Assembly (NCBI GenBank): GCA_934130235.1
Contig: CAKOXU010000007.1
Location: 1 to 36,605 of the forward strand
Source: an uncultured Bacilli bacterium
Lineage (GTDB): Bacteria; Bacillota_I; Bacilli_A; RF39; UBA660
Length of the DNA stretch: 36,605 bases
Reading direction: 5' to 3'
Shown here in pieces: positions 7,721 through 16,599 of this stretch. The position numbers and the translations under genes are program-made. The notes beneath the pieces were generated by a model. The model had not been told where the DNA came from and did not search any database. It saw nothing but the letters and a program-made list of their open reading frames with translations. Within the stretch, counting starts at the first letter, position 1, and each line of letters begins with the position of its first letter.

Positions 7721-9415
7721 CTACATCTCTGTAGGTATATCTATAATAAGTAAATTTAACATTTCTTTAATAATTCTATTAGCAAGTTTAATAACACTTA
7801 CCCAATCATTTAACTTATCATTATCAGTTAAATTAGCTATATGATTATTTTGATAGAATGAGTTTAAACAATTACAAACATTATATATGTATTCAGCTAT
7901 AAAATTAGGTTTAAACTCCTTTAAAGCGTTATTAATATAAATCTCATAATCTAGTATACTCATTCTTAAATCTCTGTCATATTTATTATATATGCGATTA
8001 GTTATAGTTTTAATGTTAGTATCATACTTATTTACGATTTTATTCATTCTTAAATATGTATACAAAACATAAGGTCCAGTTTTACCTGTAGTATCACTGA
8101 ATTTATTAATATCAAATATATAGTCTTTATCACGACTATTCTGTAAATCACCAAATTTAATTATAGCATTTACTTGCTTTTTAATATCTTCATCGCTCAT
8201 ACTTTTATTAAGCTCTTTTTTACTTTTGAAAATATCCTCTACTTCTTTAAACAATTCATCTAGTTTAGGTGTATTTCCACTTCTAGTTTTATATGGTTTA
8301 CCGTCAAGACCATTTATAGTTCCATGAGGTAAATGATATAGCAAAGTATCTTTAGTCATGCCAGATAATTTACACACTCTAAACACTTGTTCAAAATGAA
8401 ATGCTTGCCTTGCATCTGTTACGTATAAAATACAATCTGGATTAAAATCGTTCATCCTTTGATAAATAGTTCCTAAATCAGACGATTCATATAAATATGC
8501 TCCATTGCTTTTTCTAAATATCAAAGGAGGACAAGGTTTATTATCCTCATCTGTTTTGATAAATACAACTTGAGCTCCATCACTTTCAACAAGAAGCTTT
8601 TTATCTTTAAGCATTTTCTCAACAAGTGGTATATACTCGTATGCATCTGATTCAGATAACCAATAGTCAAATGATATATCTAAATATTTATATAGTCTTT
8701 TAATATCATTTATAGATAGTTCACGTATAACTTCCCAATAATCTAAATATGCTTCTTTATCTTGAACTTGCTTGATAAGATTTGCACATTCATTTTTTAT
8801 ATCAGCATCTTCTTTTACAATAGAACTCATTTTTGGATAAACTTCATTTAAGTATTCTAAAGTCAAATCATCAGGCTTTAAATTATCGTTTAAAGCAGCA
8901 TATATTACCTCACCAATTGGCAATCCAATATCTCCTAAATGTACATCTGATATAACATCATTTCCTACAAATTTAAGTATTCTTTTTATAGATTCACCAA
9001 TTATAGCTGGTCTTAAATGCCCCACGTGTAATGGCTTTGCAACATTTGGTCCACCATAATCTATCACATATGTTTTCTTATCATTAATTTTAAAATTAAA
9101 GCCATCATTTAACTCCATTTCTATTAAAGTATCATTTATAAATTTATTTGATACCGTAATATTTATAAAGCCAGGCATACAAAACTCTACTTTATCAAAA
9201 TAATTTGGAAAATCATCTATATTATTTACACAATTTACTATTTCATTACCTATTTCCATTGGAGATTTGTGATATTTTTTAGAAAGTTTAAAAATAGAGT
9301 CGCATTGATAATCACACAAATCTAATCTATTAGATTTAATAACATTTAATTCATCTGAATATCCCAATTCATTGGCAACTTTAGTTAAAACGCTGCTTAA
9401 CTTATCTAATACCAT
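7721..9415 (-). CDS. argS: Arginyl-tRNA synthetase
   Basis: 564 aa, the usual length for a bacterial ArgRS. It has the N-terminal additional domain (about 1-85) that binds the tRNA D-loop, the class I signature H130VGH133 within NVAKPLHVGHLRP, the region around GKPYKTRSG that stands in for the KMSKS loop, and a C-terminal all-helical anticodon-binding (DALR) domain. It charges tRNA-Arg in the cytoplasm. A GGAGG ribosome site lies 7 nt before the ATG. Its start overlaps the end of the DUF1934 gene by 14 nt, so translation is probably coupled. No frame problems or missing motifs are seen. Confidence 0.97.
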   Translation of the reverse strand: MVLDKLSSVLTKVANELGYSDELNVIKSNRLDLCDYQCDSIFKLSKKYHKSPMEIGNEIVNCVNNIDDFPNYFDKVEFCMPGFINITVSNKFINDTLIEMELNDGFNFKINDKKTYVIDYGGPNVAKPLHVGHLRPAIIGESIKRILKFVGNDVISDVHLGDIGLPIGEVIYAALNDNLKPDDLTLEYLNEVYPKMSSIVKEDADIKNECANLIKQVQDKEAYLDYWEVIRELSINDIKRLYKYLDISFDYWLSESDAYEYIPLVEKMLKDKKLLVESDGAQVVFIKTDEDNKPCPPLIFRKSNGAYLYESSDLGTIYQRMNDFNPDCILYVTDARQAFHFEQVFRVCKLSGMTKDTLLYHLPHGTINGLDGKPYKTRSGNTPKLDELFKEVEDIFKSKKELNKSMSDEDIKKQVNAIIKFGDLQNSRDKDYIFDINKFSDTTGKTGPYVLYTYLRMNKIVNKYDTNIKTITNRIYNKYDRDLRMSILDYEIYINNALKEFKPNFIAEYIYNVCNCLNSFYQNNHIANLTDNDKLNDWVSVIKLANRIIKEMLNLLIIDIPTEM

Positions 9416-9770
9416 CTAACTCCTCCATTTCTATCACATAAAGAAATTTATTTCCTTCTAAATTATAATCTATAATTATTCTATTATCACTTATTTCAAC
9501 ATTATTTGTAAATGTCGATAAATCAAATACCTTTGAACCACCAAACACACTATATGTTGAATATGTTTCTTTATTATGTACAAAAATAAGATTAATCGTA
9601 TAATCATTACATACTCTTTTCATTGTTATTTTATTTTCACTTATCAAAAGTGTGACAAAAACATTAATTTCTTTATATGTAATTTTATTCTTATTTTTTA
9701 TTCCATTTACTGTAAAATCTAAATTTTCTAAATCAGACTCTAACTTAATTTTAAATTTCATTTTTGACAT
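9402..9770 (-). CDS. DUF1934 (YwiB-like) beta-barrel protein
   Basis: 122 aa. The sequence pattern (ITYKE, a central VFGGSKVFDLSTFTNNV region, IDYNLEGNKFLYVIEMEEL at the end) and position directly before argS match the DUF1934/YwiB family, small calycin-like beta-barrel proteins of unknown function. The reading frame stays open far upstream, but the real start is the ATG at 9770, preceded by GGGAG; the upstream extension is hydrophobic noise from the intergenic AT-rich DNA. It is first gene of the operon with argS and rpoE. An extended -10 promoter (TGCTATAAT) lies just upstream at 9789-9797, giving a leader of only about 12 nt. The conserved linkage with argS is well known, but the reason for it is not. 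Confidence 0.75.
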   Translation of the reverse strand: MSKMKFKIKLESDLENLDFTVNGIKNKNKITYKEINVFVTLLISENKITMKRVCNDYTINLIFVHNKETYSTYSVFGGSKVFDLSTFTNNVEISDNRIIIDYNLEGNKFLYVIEMEELDGIR

Positions 9771-9788
9771 AATAATCAACTCCCAAAC

Positions 9789-9797
9789 ATTATAGCA
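9789..9797 (-). promoter_or_regulatory. Extended -10 promoter of the DUF1934-argS-rpoE operon
   Basis: The minus strand reads TGC-TATAAT with only a weak TGCAAA-like -35 16 nt upstream. The predicted start at about 9782 falls inside the GGGAG ribosome site, so the true start may be a few bases earlier or another promoter may be used. Confidence 0.45.
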
Positions 9798-9867
9798 TAC
9801 TTTTTTAATATTTGCACTCATATTTTTAATATTTTTTACAATACTAATTCTAGATATGGTGATTAAT

Positions 9868-11814
9868 ATGAAATATATAAAAAAAATAGGAAAAATATGC
9901 ATATATTTTACAGTTATTTTACTAATATTTTATTTAGGAATATATGCATTTGCACGTATTTCTAAAAAAATAGATATAAATAATAACAATGGATATTATT
10001 TGTATGATAAAAATAATAATTTAATAAATGCGACAAGTGATTCAAAAATACAGCTCAAAGACATTAATAAAAATATGATAAATGCGACCATAGCTATTGA
10101 AGATAAAAATTTTTATAAACATCAGGGTTTTGACTTTTTTAGAATATTTAAAAGCTTATGGATAAATGTAAAAAGTAGAAAAACATTACAAGGTGCGAGC
10201 ACTATAACACAACAGTACGCTAAAAATTTATTTTTAACCTTTGATAAAACATGGGAAAGAAAGTTAAAAGAAGCCTGGTTAACTATTAGAATAGAAAGTC
10301 AGTATAGTAAAGATGAAATATTGCAAGGATATTTAAATACTATAAACTATGGTGGAGTTTACGGCATTGAAAATGCATCTTGGTATTATTTTAATAAGAG
10401 TTCAAAGGATTTATCATTAGCAGAAGCATCCATTTTAGCAGGTATACCAAAATCCCCTTCTAATTATTCACCTCTTATAAACTTTGATGCTGCTAAAGAA
10501 AGGCAAAGATTAGTTCTTCAAGCTATGTACAATAATAAATATATTACTAAAGATGAGATGGATCAGGCATATAATACAGAATTAAAGTTCTATGGATATA
10601 TAAAAGAAAACAATTTAAACACATTACGATATTATATTGATTCAGTAATGGATGAGTTAGAAAGTTTAAATTTACCAAATTCTTTTCTTACTACAAAGGG
10701 ATTAAAAATATATACAACTCTTGATATAGATACTCAAAATATATTAGATAAAGCTATGAAAGATAATATAACTAATGATTTACAAATAGGCGCGATTGTA
10801 CAAGATCCTAAAGGCGGAGAAATTCTTGCTTTAACAGGTGGAGTTGACTATAATAAAAGTCAATTTAATAGAGCTCTATATGCAAAAAGACAAATGGGGT
10901 CTACTTTAAAACCTTTTCTTTATTATTCTGCACTTGAAAATGGTTTTACAGAATCTACTACTTTTACAAGTGAAAAGACGACATTTTTATTTTCAAATAA
11001 CAAAAAGTATAATCCAGCCAATTATAATGATAAATATGGAAATAAAGATATTACAATGGCTACAGCAATAGCGTACTCTGAAAATATTTATGCTGTAAAA
11101 ACTCATTTGTTTTTAGGAGAAAATACATTGGTAGAAACTTTAAAACGTGTTGGAATAAAATCGGAGTTAAAAGCAATTCCGTCACTTGCTTTAGGCAGTG
11201 AAGATATGACTTTGATTGAAATGATGGGAGCTTACTCTACTTTGGCAAATAGTGGTATTAAAACCGAAACTCATTTTATAAAAAAAATAACTGATACTAA
11301 TGATAATGTTCTATATGAATTTAATGGAAAACAAGAACAAGTATTAAATTCAAGTCTAACTTATATCACAAGTGAAATACTTACAAGTACATATAACTAT
11401 AATTTTATTGATTATAATTATCCTACTTGTTATGATATAGCATCTAAACTTACACACAAATATGCTGTAAAGACTGGAACTACTGATACCGATCACCTTA
11501 TTTTTGGATATAATAAAGATCTTGTTGTAGGTATATGGAGTGGTTATGATAATAATAAAAAAACTAAAACATCAGATGGCAAAGGTATTAAATTTATGTG
11601 GACAGATATTATGGAAAATTATTTTAAAAATAAAGAAACAACTTGGTATGACATTCCAGATAATGTAGTTGGCGTATTAGTTAATCCTATAAGTGGTGAA
11701 ATAGCAAAAGAAGATACAAAGAATAAAACAATGTTTTATTACATTAAAGGTACTGAACCTACTTATAATGAGGAAAATAAAGAGCTATTAATACCAACTA
11801 TTAAAGAAGAATAA
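9868..11814 (+). CDS. Class A penicillin-binding protein (PBP1-type, transglycosylase/transpeptidase)
   Basis: 648 aa from the preferred ATG at 9868, which has GGTGAT 5 nt upstream; the ATG at 9856 has no ribosome site. A short cytoplasmic start is followed by one membrane segment (about 8-30). The GT51 glycosyltransferase domain has the catalytic E78 in EDKNFYKHQG and the GASTITQQ motif at 109-116. The transpeptidase domain has the SxxK box S345TLK348, SEN at 404-406 and KTG at 535-537, so both activities should be intact. It polymerises and cross-links peptidoglycan on the outer face of the membrane. It is a single gene divergent from the DUF1934-argS-rpoE operon and ends in a bidirectional terminator shared with secG. 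Its presence excludes a wall-less mollicute. Confidence 0.95.
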   Translation: MKYIKKIGKICIYFTVILLIFYLGIYAFARISKKIDINNNNGYYLYDKNNNLINATSDSKIQLKDINKNMINATIAIEDKNFYKHQGFDFFRIFKSLWINVKSRKTLQGASTITQQYAKNLFLTFDKTWERKLKEAWLTIRIESQYSKDEILQGYLNTINYGGVYGIENASWYYFNKSSKDLSLAEASILAGIPKSPSNYSPLINFDAAKERQRLVLQAMYNNKYITKDEMDQAYNTELKFYGYIKENNLNTLRYYIDSVMDELESLNLPNSFLTTKGLKIYTTLDIDTQNILDKAMKDNITNDLQIGAIVQDPKGGEILALTGGVDYNKSQFNRALYAKRQMGSTLKPFLYYSALENGFTESTTFTSEKTTFLFSNNKKYNPANYNDKYGNKDITMATAIAYSENIYAVKTHLFLGENTLVETLKRVGIKSELKAIPSLALGSEDMTLIEMMGAYSTLANSGIKTETHFIKKITDTNDNVLYEFNGKQEQVLNSSLTYITSEILTSTYNYNFIDYNYPTCYDIASKLTHKYAVKTGTTDTDHLIFGYNKDLVVGIWSGYDNNKKTKTSDGKGIKFMWTDIMENYFKNKETTWYDIPDNVVGVLVNPISGEIAKEDTKNKTMFYYIKGTEPTYNEENKELLIPTIKEE

Positions 11815-11837
11815 AAAGAATCAAATTGATTCTTTTT
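11813..11837. terminator. Bidirectional terminator between the PBP gene and secG
   Basis: 10-bp stem AAAAAGAATC/GATTCTTTTT with a 5-nt loop. It overlaps the PBP stop codon, and the A-runs and T-runs make it work in both directions between convergent genes. Confidence 0.75.
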
Positions 11838-11843
11838 ATGTTT

Positions 11844-12050
11844 TTATAATACTATACAAAGTACAAAGAACAAAACACCTAAAGCCATAGTCATATAGGT
11901 AATAAATAGTTCTCCGCCTCTTTCTTTTCTATTTTTAAACAAATCATCATTTCCACCAGTAATAATAGATGAAGCACCTTCTGCTTTACCACTTTGTAAC
12001 AATACAATAGCTATTATTAATACTGACACTATTATTAATAAAGTCTTCAT
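11844..12050 (-). CDS. secG: Preprotein translocase subunit SecG
   Basis: 68 aa with two membrane segments (about 2-18 and 49-67) joined by a loop with LLQSGKAEGASSIITGG and a basic KNRKERGG stretch, the standard SecG layout and size. It is a non-essential part of the SecYEG channel that eases protein export. AAGGAGG lies 5 nt before the ATG. A promoter (TTGATT, 17 nt, TATATT at 12070-12098) lies in the gap after the M16 peptidase gene, so it is probably transcribed alone. Confidence 0.92.
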   Translation of the reverse strand: MKTLLIIVSVLIIAIVLLQSGKAEGASSIITGGNDDLFKNRKERGGELFITYMTMALGVLFFVLCIVL

Positions 12051-12069
12051 AAGTCCTCCTTGCTTAATT

Positions 12070-12098
12070 AATATACACTACTTTTAAGAATAAATCAA
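12070..12098 (-). promoter_or_regulatory. Promoter of secG
   Basis: The minus strand reads TTGATT (12098-12093), a 17-nt spacer and TATATT (12075-12070). The -35 box overlaps the stop codon of the upstream M16 peptidase gene. Confidence 0.6.
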
Positions 12099-13369
12099 GA
12101 TTTCTCTATTATTAATATTGATTTATTATTAAATTTAATAGATTTAATAATAGTTTTTAAATAAGAATACTTAAGCTCATCTATCTTTTTATAATCATCA
12201 GTTATTACATAGTCATACTTCATAATATCATTCATTATTTTATTGTTTATTGAATAAATACTATCACTTCTATAAATAGCACCACTTTTTCTTATTTTTT
12301 TCTTCCTTTCAAAATCTTCACTACTAATATTTAAATCAGATAATTCTTTTTCTATTTCCTTAATTACTTTATCATACTCTTTACTTTCAACAGATATACT
12401 TACTAATATGTGTTTATCTGTATTTACCAAATTAAAATCTATATCACTCGAAATCAAGTTTTGCTCTTTTAAACGCTCATTGAGCAATGAAGTTGCTCCT
12501 ACTTTTATCTCGAATAATATGCTTAAATAACTCTTAATATCATTAATATTCTTTTTTAATTTAGAACAATTAAATTTATATGCAATTCCAATTTTTGGAA
12601 TTTGTATATCCATGTTAATTGTTTCTTTTTCTGTTTCTACCTTATCAGGTTCATCAATCTGTTTAACCTTAATCTCTTTAAAAGCATCAAAAGTTTTATC
12701 ATCTTGATTGACCTTAATACTATTAAAAGTTTCATTAACATCCACATTACCAACTATAGTTAAAAACATATTAGCTGGATTATAAAATGTATTATAACAC
12801 ATATATAAGTCTTCTTTTGTTATTTTGTTTATTTCTTCCACAGTACCTGCAATTGGATATTTTATTGGATGATTTATAAATGAATTATATAATAGTCTTT
12901 CATACATCTTAAAATATGGTACATCATCATACATTTTGATTTCTTGTTCAATTATTCCCTTTTCCTTTTCCACATTTTCATCAGTAAAATATGGACTTTG
13001 AACATAGTCTAGTAAATAATCTAAATTTTCATAAAATGCATTAGAACCACTAAACAAATAAGTTGTTTTTATATTAGACGTATTTGCATTTGCATCGCAT
13101 CCGCGTTCTGAATAAAAGGTAAACGGATCCTTTCCATTTTTCATCTCAAACATTTTGTGCTCCAAAAAATGAGCTATTCCTAATGGTACTTTAACCATCT
13201 TTTTATCGTTTATAGGAACAAATTCATTCACATTAGAACCATATTTAGTTGATAAAGTTGCATATACTCCATTTACATTATCTTTAGGTACAATAAATAC
13301 TCTTAATCCATTATTCATAACATCTTCATACAACGTTAAATCAAGTTTTTCTAAATTAGTTTTTTTCAT
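12095..13369 (-). CDS. ymfH: M16-family zinc metallopeptidase, active member of the pair (YmfH-like)
   Basis: 424 aa. The inverted zinc motif HxxEH is present as H67FLEH71 in PLGIAHFLEHKMF, with the distal glutamate most likely E143 in EKGIIEQEI. It has the SERGCDANANTS segment typical of M16 peptidases and a C-terminal inactive M16-like half. The pairing with a preceding homologue that lacks the zinc motif matches the YmfF/YmfH pair of Bacillus, cytosolic M16 peptidases whose natural substrate is not settled; related pairs process RiPP peptides. The ATG overlaps the end of the upstream partner by 14 nt, so the subunits are probably made together and form a heterodimer (inference). No precursor peptide gene is seen nearby, so a housekeeping rather than a RiPP role is more likely. 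Confidence 0.88.
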   Translation of the reverse strand: MKKTNLEKLDLTLYEDVMNNGLRVFIVPKDNVNGVYATLSTKYGSNVNEFVPINDKKMVKVPLGIAHFLEHKMFEMKNGKDPFTFYSERGCDANANTSNIKTTYLFSGSNAFYENLDYLLDYVQSPYFTDENVEKEKGIIEQEIKMYDDVPYFKMYERLLYNSFINHPIKYPIAGTVEEINKITKEDLYMCYNTFYNPANMFLTIVGNVDVNETFNSIKVNQDDKTFDAFKEIKVKQIDEPDKVETEKETINMDIQIPKIGIAYKFNCSKLKKNINDIKSYLSILFEIKVGATSLLNERLKEQNLISSDIDFNLVNTDKHILVSISVESKEYDKVIKEIEKELSDLNISSEDFERKKKIRKSGAIYRSDSIYSINNKIMNDIMKYDYVITDDYKKIDELKYSYLKTIIKSIKFNNKSILIIEKS

Positions 13370-14639
13370 TTAAATCACCTTCTAATAAATAAATAGTATC
13401 CATATGAATCTTGTTAGCAAGTTTAACAACATCATTTTTACTAACTTTATTTATATTAACAAATCTTTGATCTATTGTATGACTATTTAAATACTCAATT
13501 CCTGCATATAAACTTATTAAACTTCCTGCATTATCTTCAAGTTCCTTTAATCCGTTTATATAAGTTATTTTCGCTTTAATAATATCATCGTCATCAAATT
13601 TACCTTTTCTCATACTAGATACTTCACTTTTTATTAAAGATAATGTCTTTTTATAGTCTTTAGCATTTATTCCTGCATTTATGCTCATAGTACTAGTAAG
13701 AGGAACTGTTGTCGAATTGATGTAATAGCATAAACTATTCTTTTCTCTTACATTTTTAAATAATTTTGAATCCGGTCCACCACCCAATATATATGAATAT
13801 ACATTTAAAACATATCTGCGTTCAAAATCAGTCATTTTATCAATCTTAAAGCCTATAGATAATTTTGATTGATTAATACCCATCTTTTCTTTTATAGTCT
13901 TAGGTATTAATCTATTCTTTTTAGGAGTAATAAAATGAGATTCAGTTGGTTTTTTCAAAGTTTTCATTTTAAAATTAGATTCTATTAATTTTTTAATAAC
14001 CATATTATTAACATCACCAATTACAAAAATGTCAACTGTATCGCTATTTAAAACAGATGTATAATACTCGTATAATTTTTTAGAATCTATGCTTTCTAAA
14101 TCCTCTATATATCCGCAGCCTCTATATGAAATACATGAATTAGGTTCCATACATTCATACATTCTAATCTTACTATAAATATCAGGATTTTCTTTGAGCG
14201 CGAATAAATTATCCTTTAAAGAATTGTAGCCTATTTTAAAAGCACTATCTTTAAAATATGTAATTCCCCTTTTTTGCTCTACATTAGGTTTAAATATCAA
14301 ATCAGATAAAAATTTAATAGATTTATCAGTATAACCTACTTCTGTATACTTTTCATTTAAAAATGTAGCTTCATAGCTCATAATATTATAACGCCCAGAA
14401 ATATAATTACTAGCTTGATATTGTAATTCATACAAATCTTCACACGCAATATTCATTAATCTTTTTGTATCATAATCATGAGTAGATGTACAAAGCACAT
14501 TTATAAGTAAATTACGAATAGTTATTTCATCTTTGATAAGTTTTCTTTTAAAGTTAACCTGCACAGTAACAGTTTTAAACTTATTAGTCTTAATAACATG
14601 TAGATTATATGAATATGTACTATATTTAGTGTATTTCAT
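13356..14639 (-). CDS. ymfF: M16-family peptidase-like protein, zinc-less partner (YmfF-like)
   Basis: 427 aa with the overall M16 fold pattern: an N-terminal half with NFKRKL...LLINVLCTSTHDYDTKR and a C-terminal half with YILGGGPDSKLFKNVREKNSLCYYI, the substrate-clamping region kept in M16 proteins. The HxxEH zinc motif is absent where it should lie near residue 50, so it is presumably a non-catalytic partner of the adjacent active peptidase, as in other two-subunit M16B enzymes (mitochondrial processing peptidase, YmfF/YmfH). A GGAGG ribosome site lies 7 nt before the ATG. It starts 9 nt after deoD and overlaps the active subunit gene by 14 nt: a three-gene operon. Confidence 0.82.
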   Translation of the reverse strand: MKYTKYSTYSYNLHVIKTNKFKTVTVQVNFKRKLIKDEITIRNLLINVLCTSTHDYDTKRLMNIACEDLYELQYQASNYISGRYNIMSYEATFLNEKYTEVGYTDKSIKFLSDLIFKPNVEQKRGITYFKDSAFKIGYNSLKDNLFALKENPDIYSKIRMYECMEPNSCISYRGCGYIEDLESIDSKKLYEYYTSVLNSDTVDIFVIGDVNNMVIKKLIESNFKMKTLKKPTESHFITPKKNRLIPKTIKEKMGINQSKLSIGFKIDKMTDFERRYVLNVYSYILGGGPDSKLFKNVREKNSLCYYINSTTVPLTSTMSINAGINAKDYKKTLSLIKSEVSSMRKGKFDDDDIIKAKITYINGLKELEDNAGSLISLYAGIEYLNSHTIDQRFVNINKVSKNDVVKLANKIHMDTIYLLEGDLNEKN

Positions 14640-14648
14640 TTGTACCTC

Positions 14649-15359
14649 CTATAATTTTAGAGTAGACTCAAGAGCTACTTCTATCATACTCGTAAATGAG
14701 TTTTGTCTATCTATTGAAGATGTTTGCTTACCAGTTATTAAATTATCAGAAATAGTTAAAATACAAGCAGCTCGTTTATTAAATTTTTTTGCATTATAAA
14801 AAAGCGCAAAAGACTCCATTTCTGTACATAAACAATCATTATTATTATACATATTATTGTAATCATCTATACTCTCTTCAGTATAGAAAACATCTGAAGA
14901 AAATACCTTTCCAGAAATAATATCTTTATTTAAGTCTTTACAAGTACTTTTAATCACATTATTTAAATACTCACTTGACATAATAGTATCACTATTATAT
15001 CCTTGTACTTTAGCATAACTAGATTTAGTATATGATGAAGTAACAAGCACTAAACTATATAAATCTAATTGCTTTGTATAGGATCCTGCAGAACCTATTC
15101 TTATAATATTTTCTACGTTATAAAACTTATATAATTCATATGAGTATATTCCTATGCTTGGCATACCCATTCCTGAAGCCATAATAGTTATTTCTTTATT
15201 TTTATAAAAGCCAGTATAAGCACTTATACCTCTTATATTACTAACCAGTTTAACATCTGTTAAATAATTATCTGCTATAAACTTTGCTCTTTTAGGATCT
15301 CCAGGCATTAATACAGTTTGACTAATCTGCCATATTTCAGCTTCTATATGTGGTGTCAT
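14649..15359 (-). CDS. deoD: Purine nucleoside phosphorylase, DeoD type
   Basis: 236 aa from the ATG at 15359, which has AGGAGGT upstream and gives MTPHIEAEIWQISQTVLMPGD, the usual DeoD start; the frame stays open upstream but only through promoter DNA. The family motifs are phosphate-binding MPGDPKRAKF, GSAGSY near residue 90, and the nucleoside-binding CTEMESFALF followed by the ISDN segment near the end. The enzyme splits purine (deoxy)nucleosides with phosphate to base and ribose-1-phosphate in the cytoplasm as a homohexamer. It is first gene of an operon with the M16 pair; a pyrimidine counterpart lies at 16600-17874. Confidence 0.94.
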   Translation of the reverse strand: MTPHIEAEIWQISQTVLMPGDPKRAKFIADNYLTDVKLVSNIRGISAYTGFYKNKEITIMASGMGMPSIGIYSYELYKFYNVENIIRIGSAGSYTKQLDLYSLVLVTSSYTKSSYAKVQGYNSDTIMSSEYLNNVIKSTCKDLNKDIISGKVFSSDVFYTEESIDDYNNMYNNNDCLCTEMESFALFYNAKKFNKRAACILTISDNLITGKQTSSIDRQNSFTSMIEVALESTLKL

Positions 15360-15377
15360 ATAATACCTCCTGTACCA

Positions 15378-15386
15378 ATTATAACA
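15378..15386 (-). promoter_or_regulatory. Extended -10 promoter of deoD
   Basis: The minus strand reads TGT-TATAAT between the yihY terminator and the AGGAGGT ribosome site. No convincing -35 box is present. Confidence 0.5.
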
Positions 15387-15395
15387 TAAAAAATC

Positions 15396-15422
15396 AAAAA
15401 AAGATAACAATTGTGTTATCTT
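15396..15422 (-). terminator. Hairpin terminator preceding deoD
   Basis: On the minus strand AAGATAACA pairs with TGTTATCTT (9 bp, 4-nt loop) and is followed by TTTTT. It lies 51 nt past the yihY stop codon and closes the rpoZ-yihY unit. Confidence 0.8.
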
Positions 15423-15473
15423 ATTGCCATTAATGTAGTCTATATTGTACCGGCAATTAGTACATTTTTATTA

Positions 15474-16313
15474 TTAACTCTTTTTTTCATTATATTCATA
15501 AGTTTTAACATTTATAGCTATACCAATCACAAGTACAAATGAAATTAAATATATAATAAGCATTAATATAACTATATTAGATAAACTGCCATAGAAAATA
15601 TCATAATTTGCAAAATTCTCTATCCAGTATGTATATATTTGAATAACAACTATCCAGCTAAGAGTTGTAAAAACTGCTCCTCTTGTAGTATCTTTACTAT
15701 ATATTTTATGGTCAGGTGATATCGTATATATCAGTTTTACATTAAAATATATTACAAATATCGAAAATGGCCATTTAAGAATCCTAAATAATTGATGTAT
15801 CAAATCAACCAATTCTTGATTATCTACATATTGATATAAAAGCGCTATTATCTTATTTCCAAACGCAATAAAACCTAGCATAAATATGAAAAGTAATAAT
15901 AACAATACTATTAAAAAGAGTGCTTTTATACGTCTTTTTAAATATGAATCGTTTTTAAATCCATATAAATTATTACTTGCAAGTATCATAGCATGTGTAC
16001 CATTACTTGCTAATATAAAGCCTATAATCATAAACATACCCATATGAGAATCAAATCCTCTACCTTGCATAAAAGCAGTAATTACATCAGCTATATTACT
16101 TGGAAGTGTTGAATTGATAAGTCCTATAACAGAATTAACATCAATTGAAAACATAGATGCAATTACTCCAAATAAAGTTAAAACGGGAAAAATAGATAGT
16201 ACCAAGAAGAAAGCTAAATTACCAGGTAAAAACGCCATACTAGGAGATAAAATTATATCTATCAATCCTTTTATTTTAGTTAAAATATTATTTTTTAAAT
16301 TCTTTAATCCCAT
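15474..16313 (-). CDS. YihY/BrkB family inner membrane protein
   Basis: 279 aa with about six membrane segments (roughly 28-52, 85-105, 130-158, 178-196, 207-230, 238-265). The N-terminal FLPGNLAFFLVLSIFPVLTLFG is the conserved YihY signature, and GAVFTTLSWIVVIQIYTYWIENF is the conserved C-terminal part. The family was once thought to be RNase BN, which is disproved; its function is unknown, with a general transporter-like architecture. It follows rpoZ by 8 nt and is closed by the terminator at 15396-15422. The ribosome site is weak (GAGAAG), so translation may depend on coupling to rpoZ. Confidence 0.87.
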   Translation of the reverse strand: MGLKNLKNNILTKIKGLIDIILSPSMAFLPGNLAFFLVLSIFPVLTLFGVIASMFSIDVNSVIGLINSTLPSNIADVITAFMQGRGFDSHMGMFMIIGFILASNGTHAMILASNNLYGFKNDSYLKRRIKALFLIVLLLLLFIFMLGFIAFGNKIIALLYQYVDNQELVDLIHQLFRILKWPFSIFVIYFNVKLIYTISPDHKIYSKDTTRGAVFTTLSWIVVIQIYTYWIENFANYDIFYGSLSNIVILMLIIYLISFVLVIGIAINVKTYEYNEKKS

Positions 16314-16321
16314 ATCATCAA

Positions 16322-16516
16322 CTACTTCTCTTCTAAATGTATCATTCCTTGTGATATTTCTTCTAATGCTCTACCAATATTTTTCTTAGATTTATACTCT
16401 TTTAATTGATAATATTCAGTTTCATTCATTTCTTTTACTCTTTTTGAAACTAAATTTACAAGCAAAAATTTTGAACCTACCACATTCAATAATTTATCTA
16501 TTGAAGGATATATCAT
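16322..16516 (-). CDS. rpoZ: DNA-directed RNA polymerase omega subunit
   Basis: 64 aa. MIYPSIDKLLNVVGSKFLLVNLVSKRVKEM followed by KNIGRALEEISQGMI shows the Firmicutes omega pattern (PSID start, SKF-LV-SKRA-E, GKALEEI). Omega helps fold and hold the beta' subunit. GGAGGCGAT lies 4-5 nt before the ATG. An upstream extended -10 (TGCTATAAA, 16535-16543) probably drives rpoZ-yihY. The usual gmk-rpoZ-coaBC neighbourhood is not kept here. Confidence 0.9.
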   Translation of the reverse strand: MIYPSIDKLLNVVGSKFLLVNLVSKRVKEMNETEYYQLKEYKSKKNIGRALEEISQGMIHLEEK

Positions 16517-16534
16517 AAAATCGCCTCCTACTTA

Positions 16535-16543
16535 TTTATAGCA
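16535..16543 (-). promoter_or_regulatory. Extended -10 promoter of rpoZ-yihY
   Basis: The minus strand reads TGC-TATAAA, 18 nt before the rpoZ ATG, with a TTGAAA box only 14 nt upstream (too close to be ideal). The rest of the gap after pdp contains only AT-rich sequence with no clear terminator. Confidence 0.45.
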
Positions 16544-16599
16544 TATATTAAATTTTTCAATAATGCAAGTAAAAGTAAAAAACTTGACATTTTTTTACA

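Noticed and set aside
12095..14639. M16 peptidase pair as part of a RiPP cluster
   Set aside because: No precursor-like small ORF, radical SAM maturase or dedicated exporter lies beside it; neighbours are deoD and secG, which fits the ordinary ymfF/ymfH-type pair.
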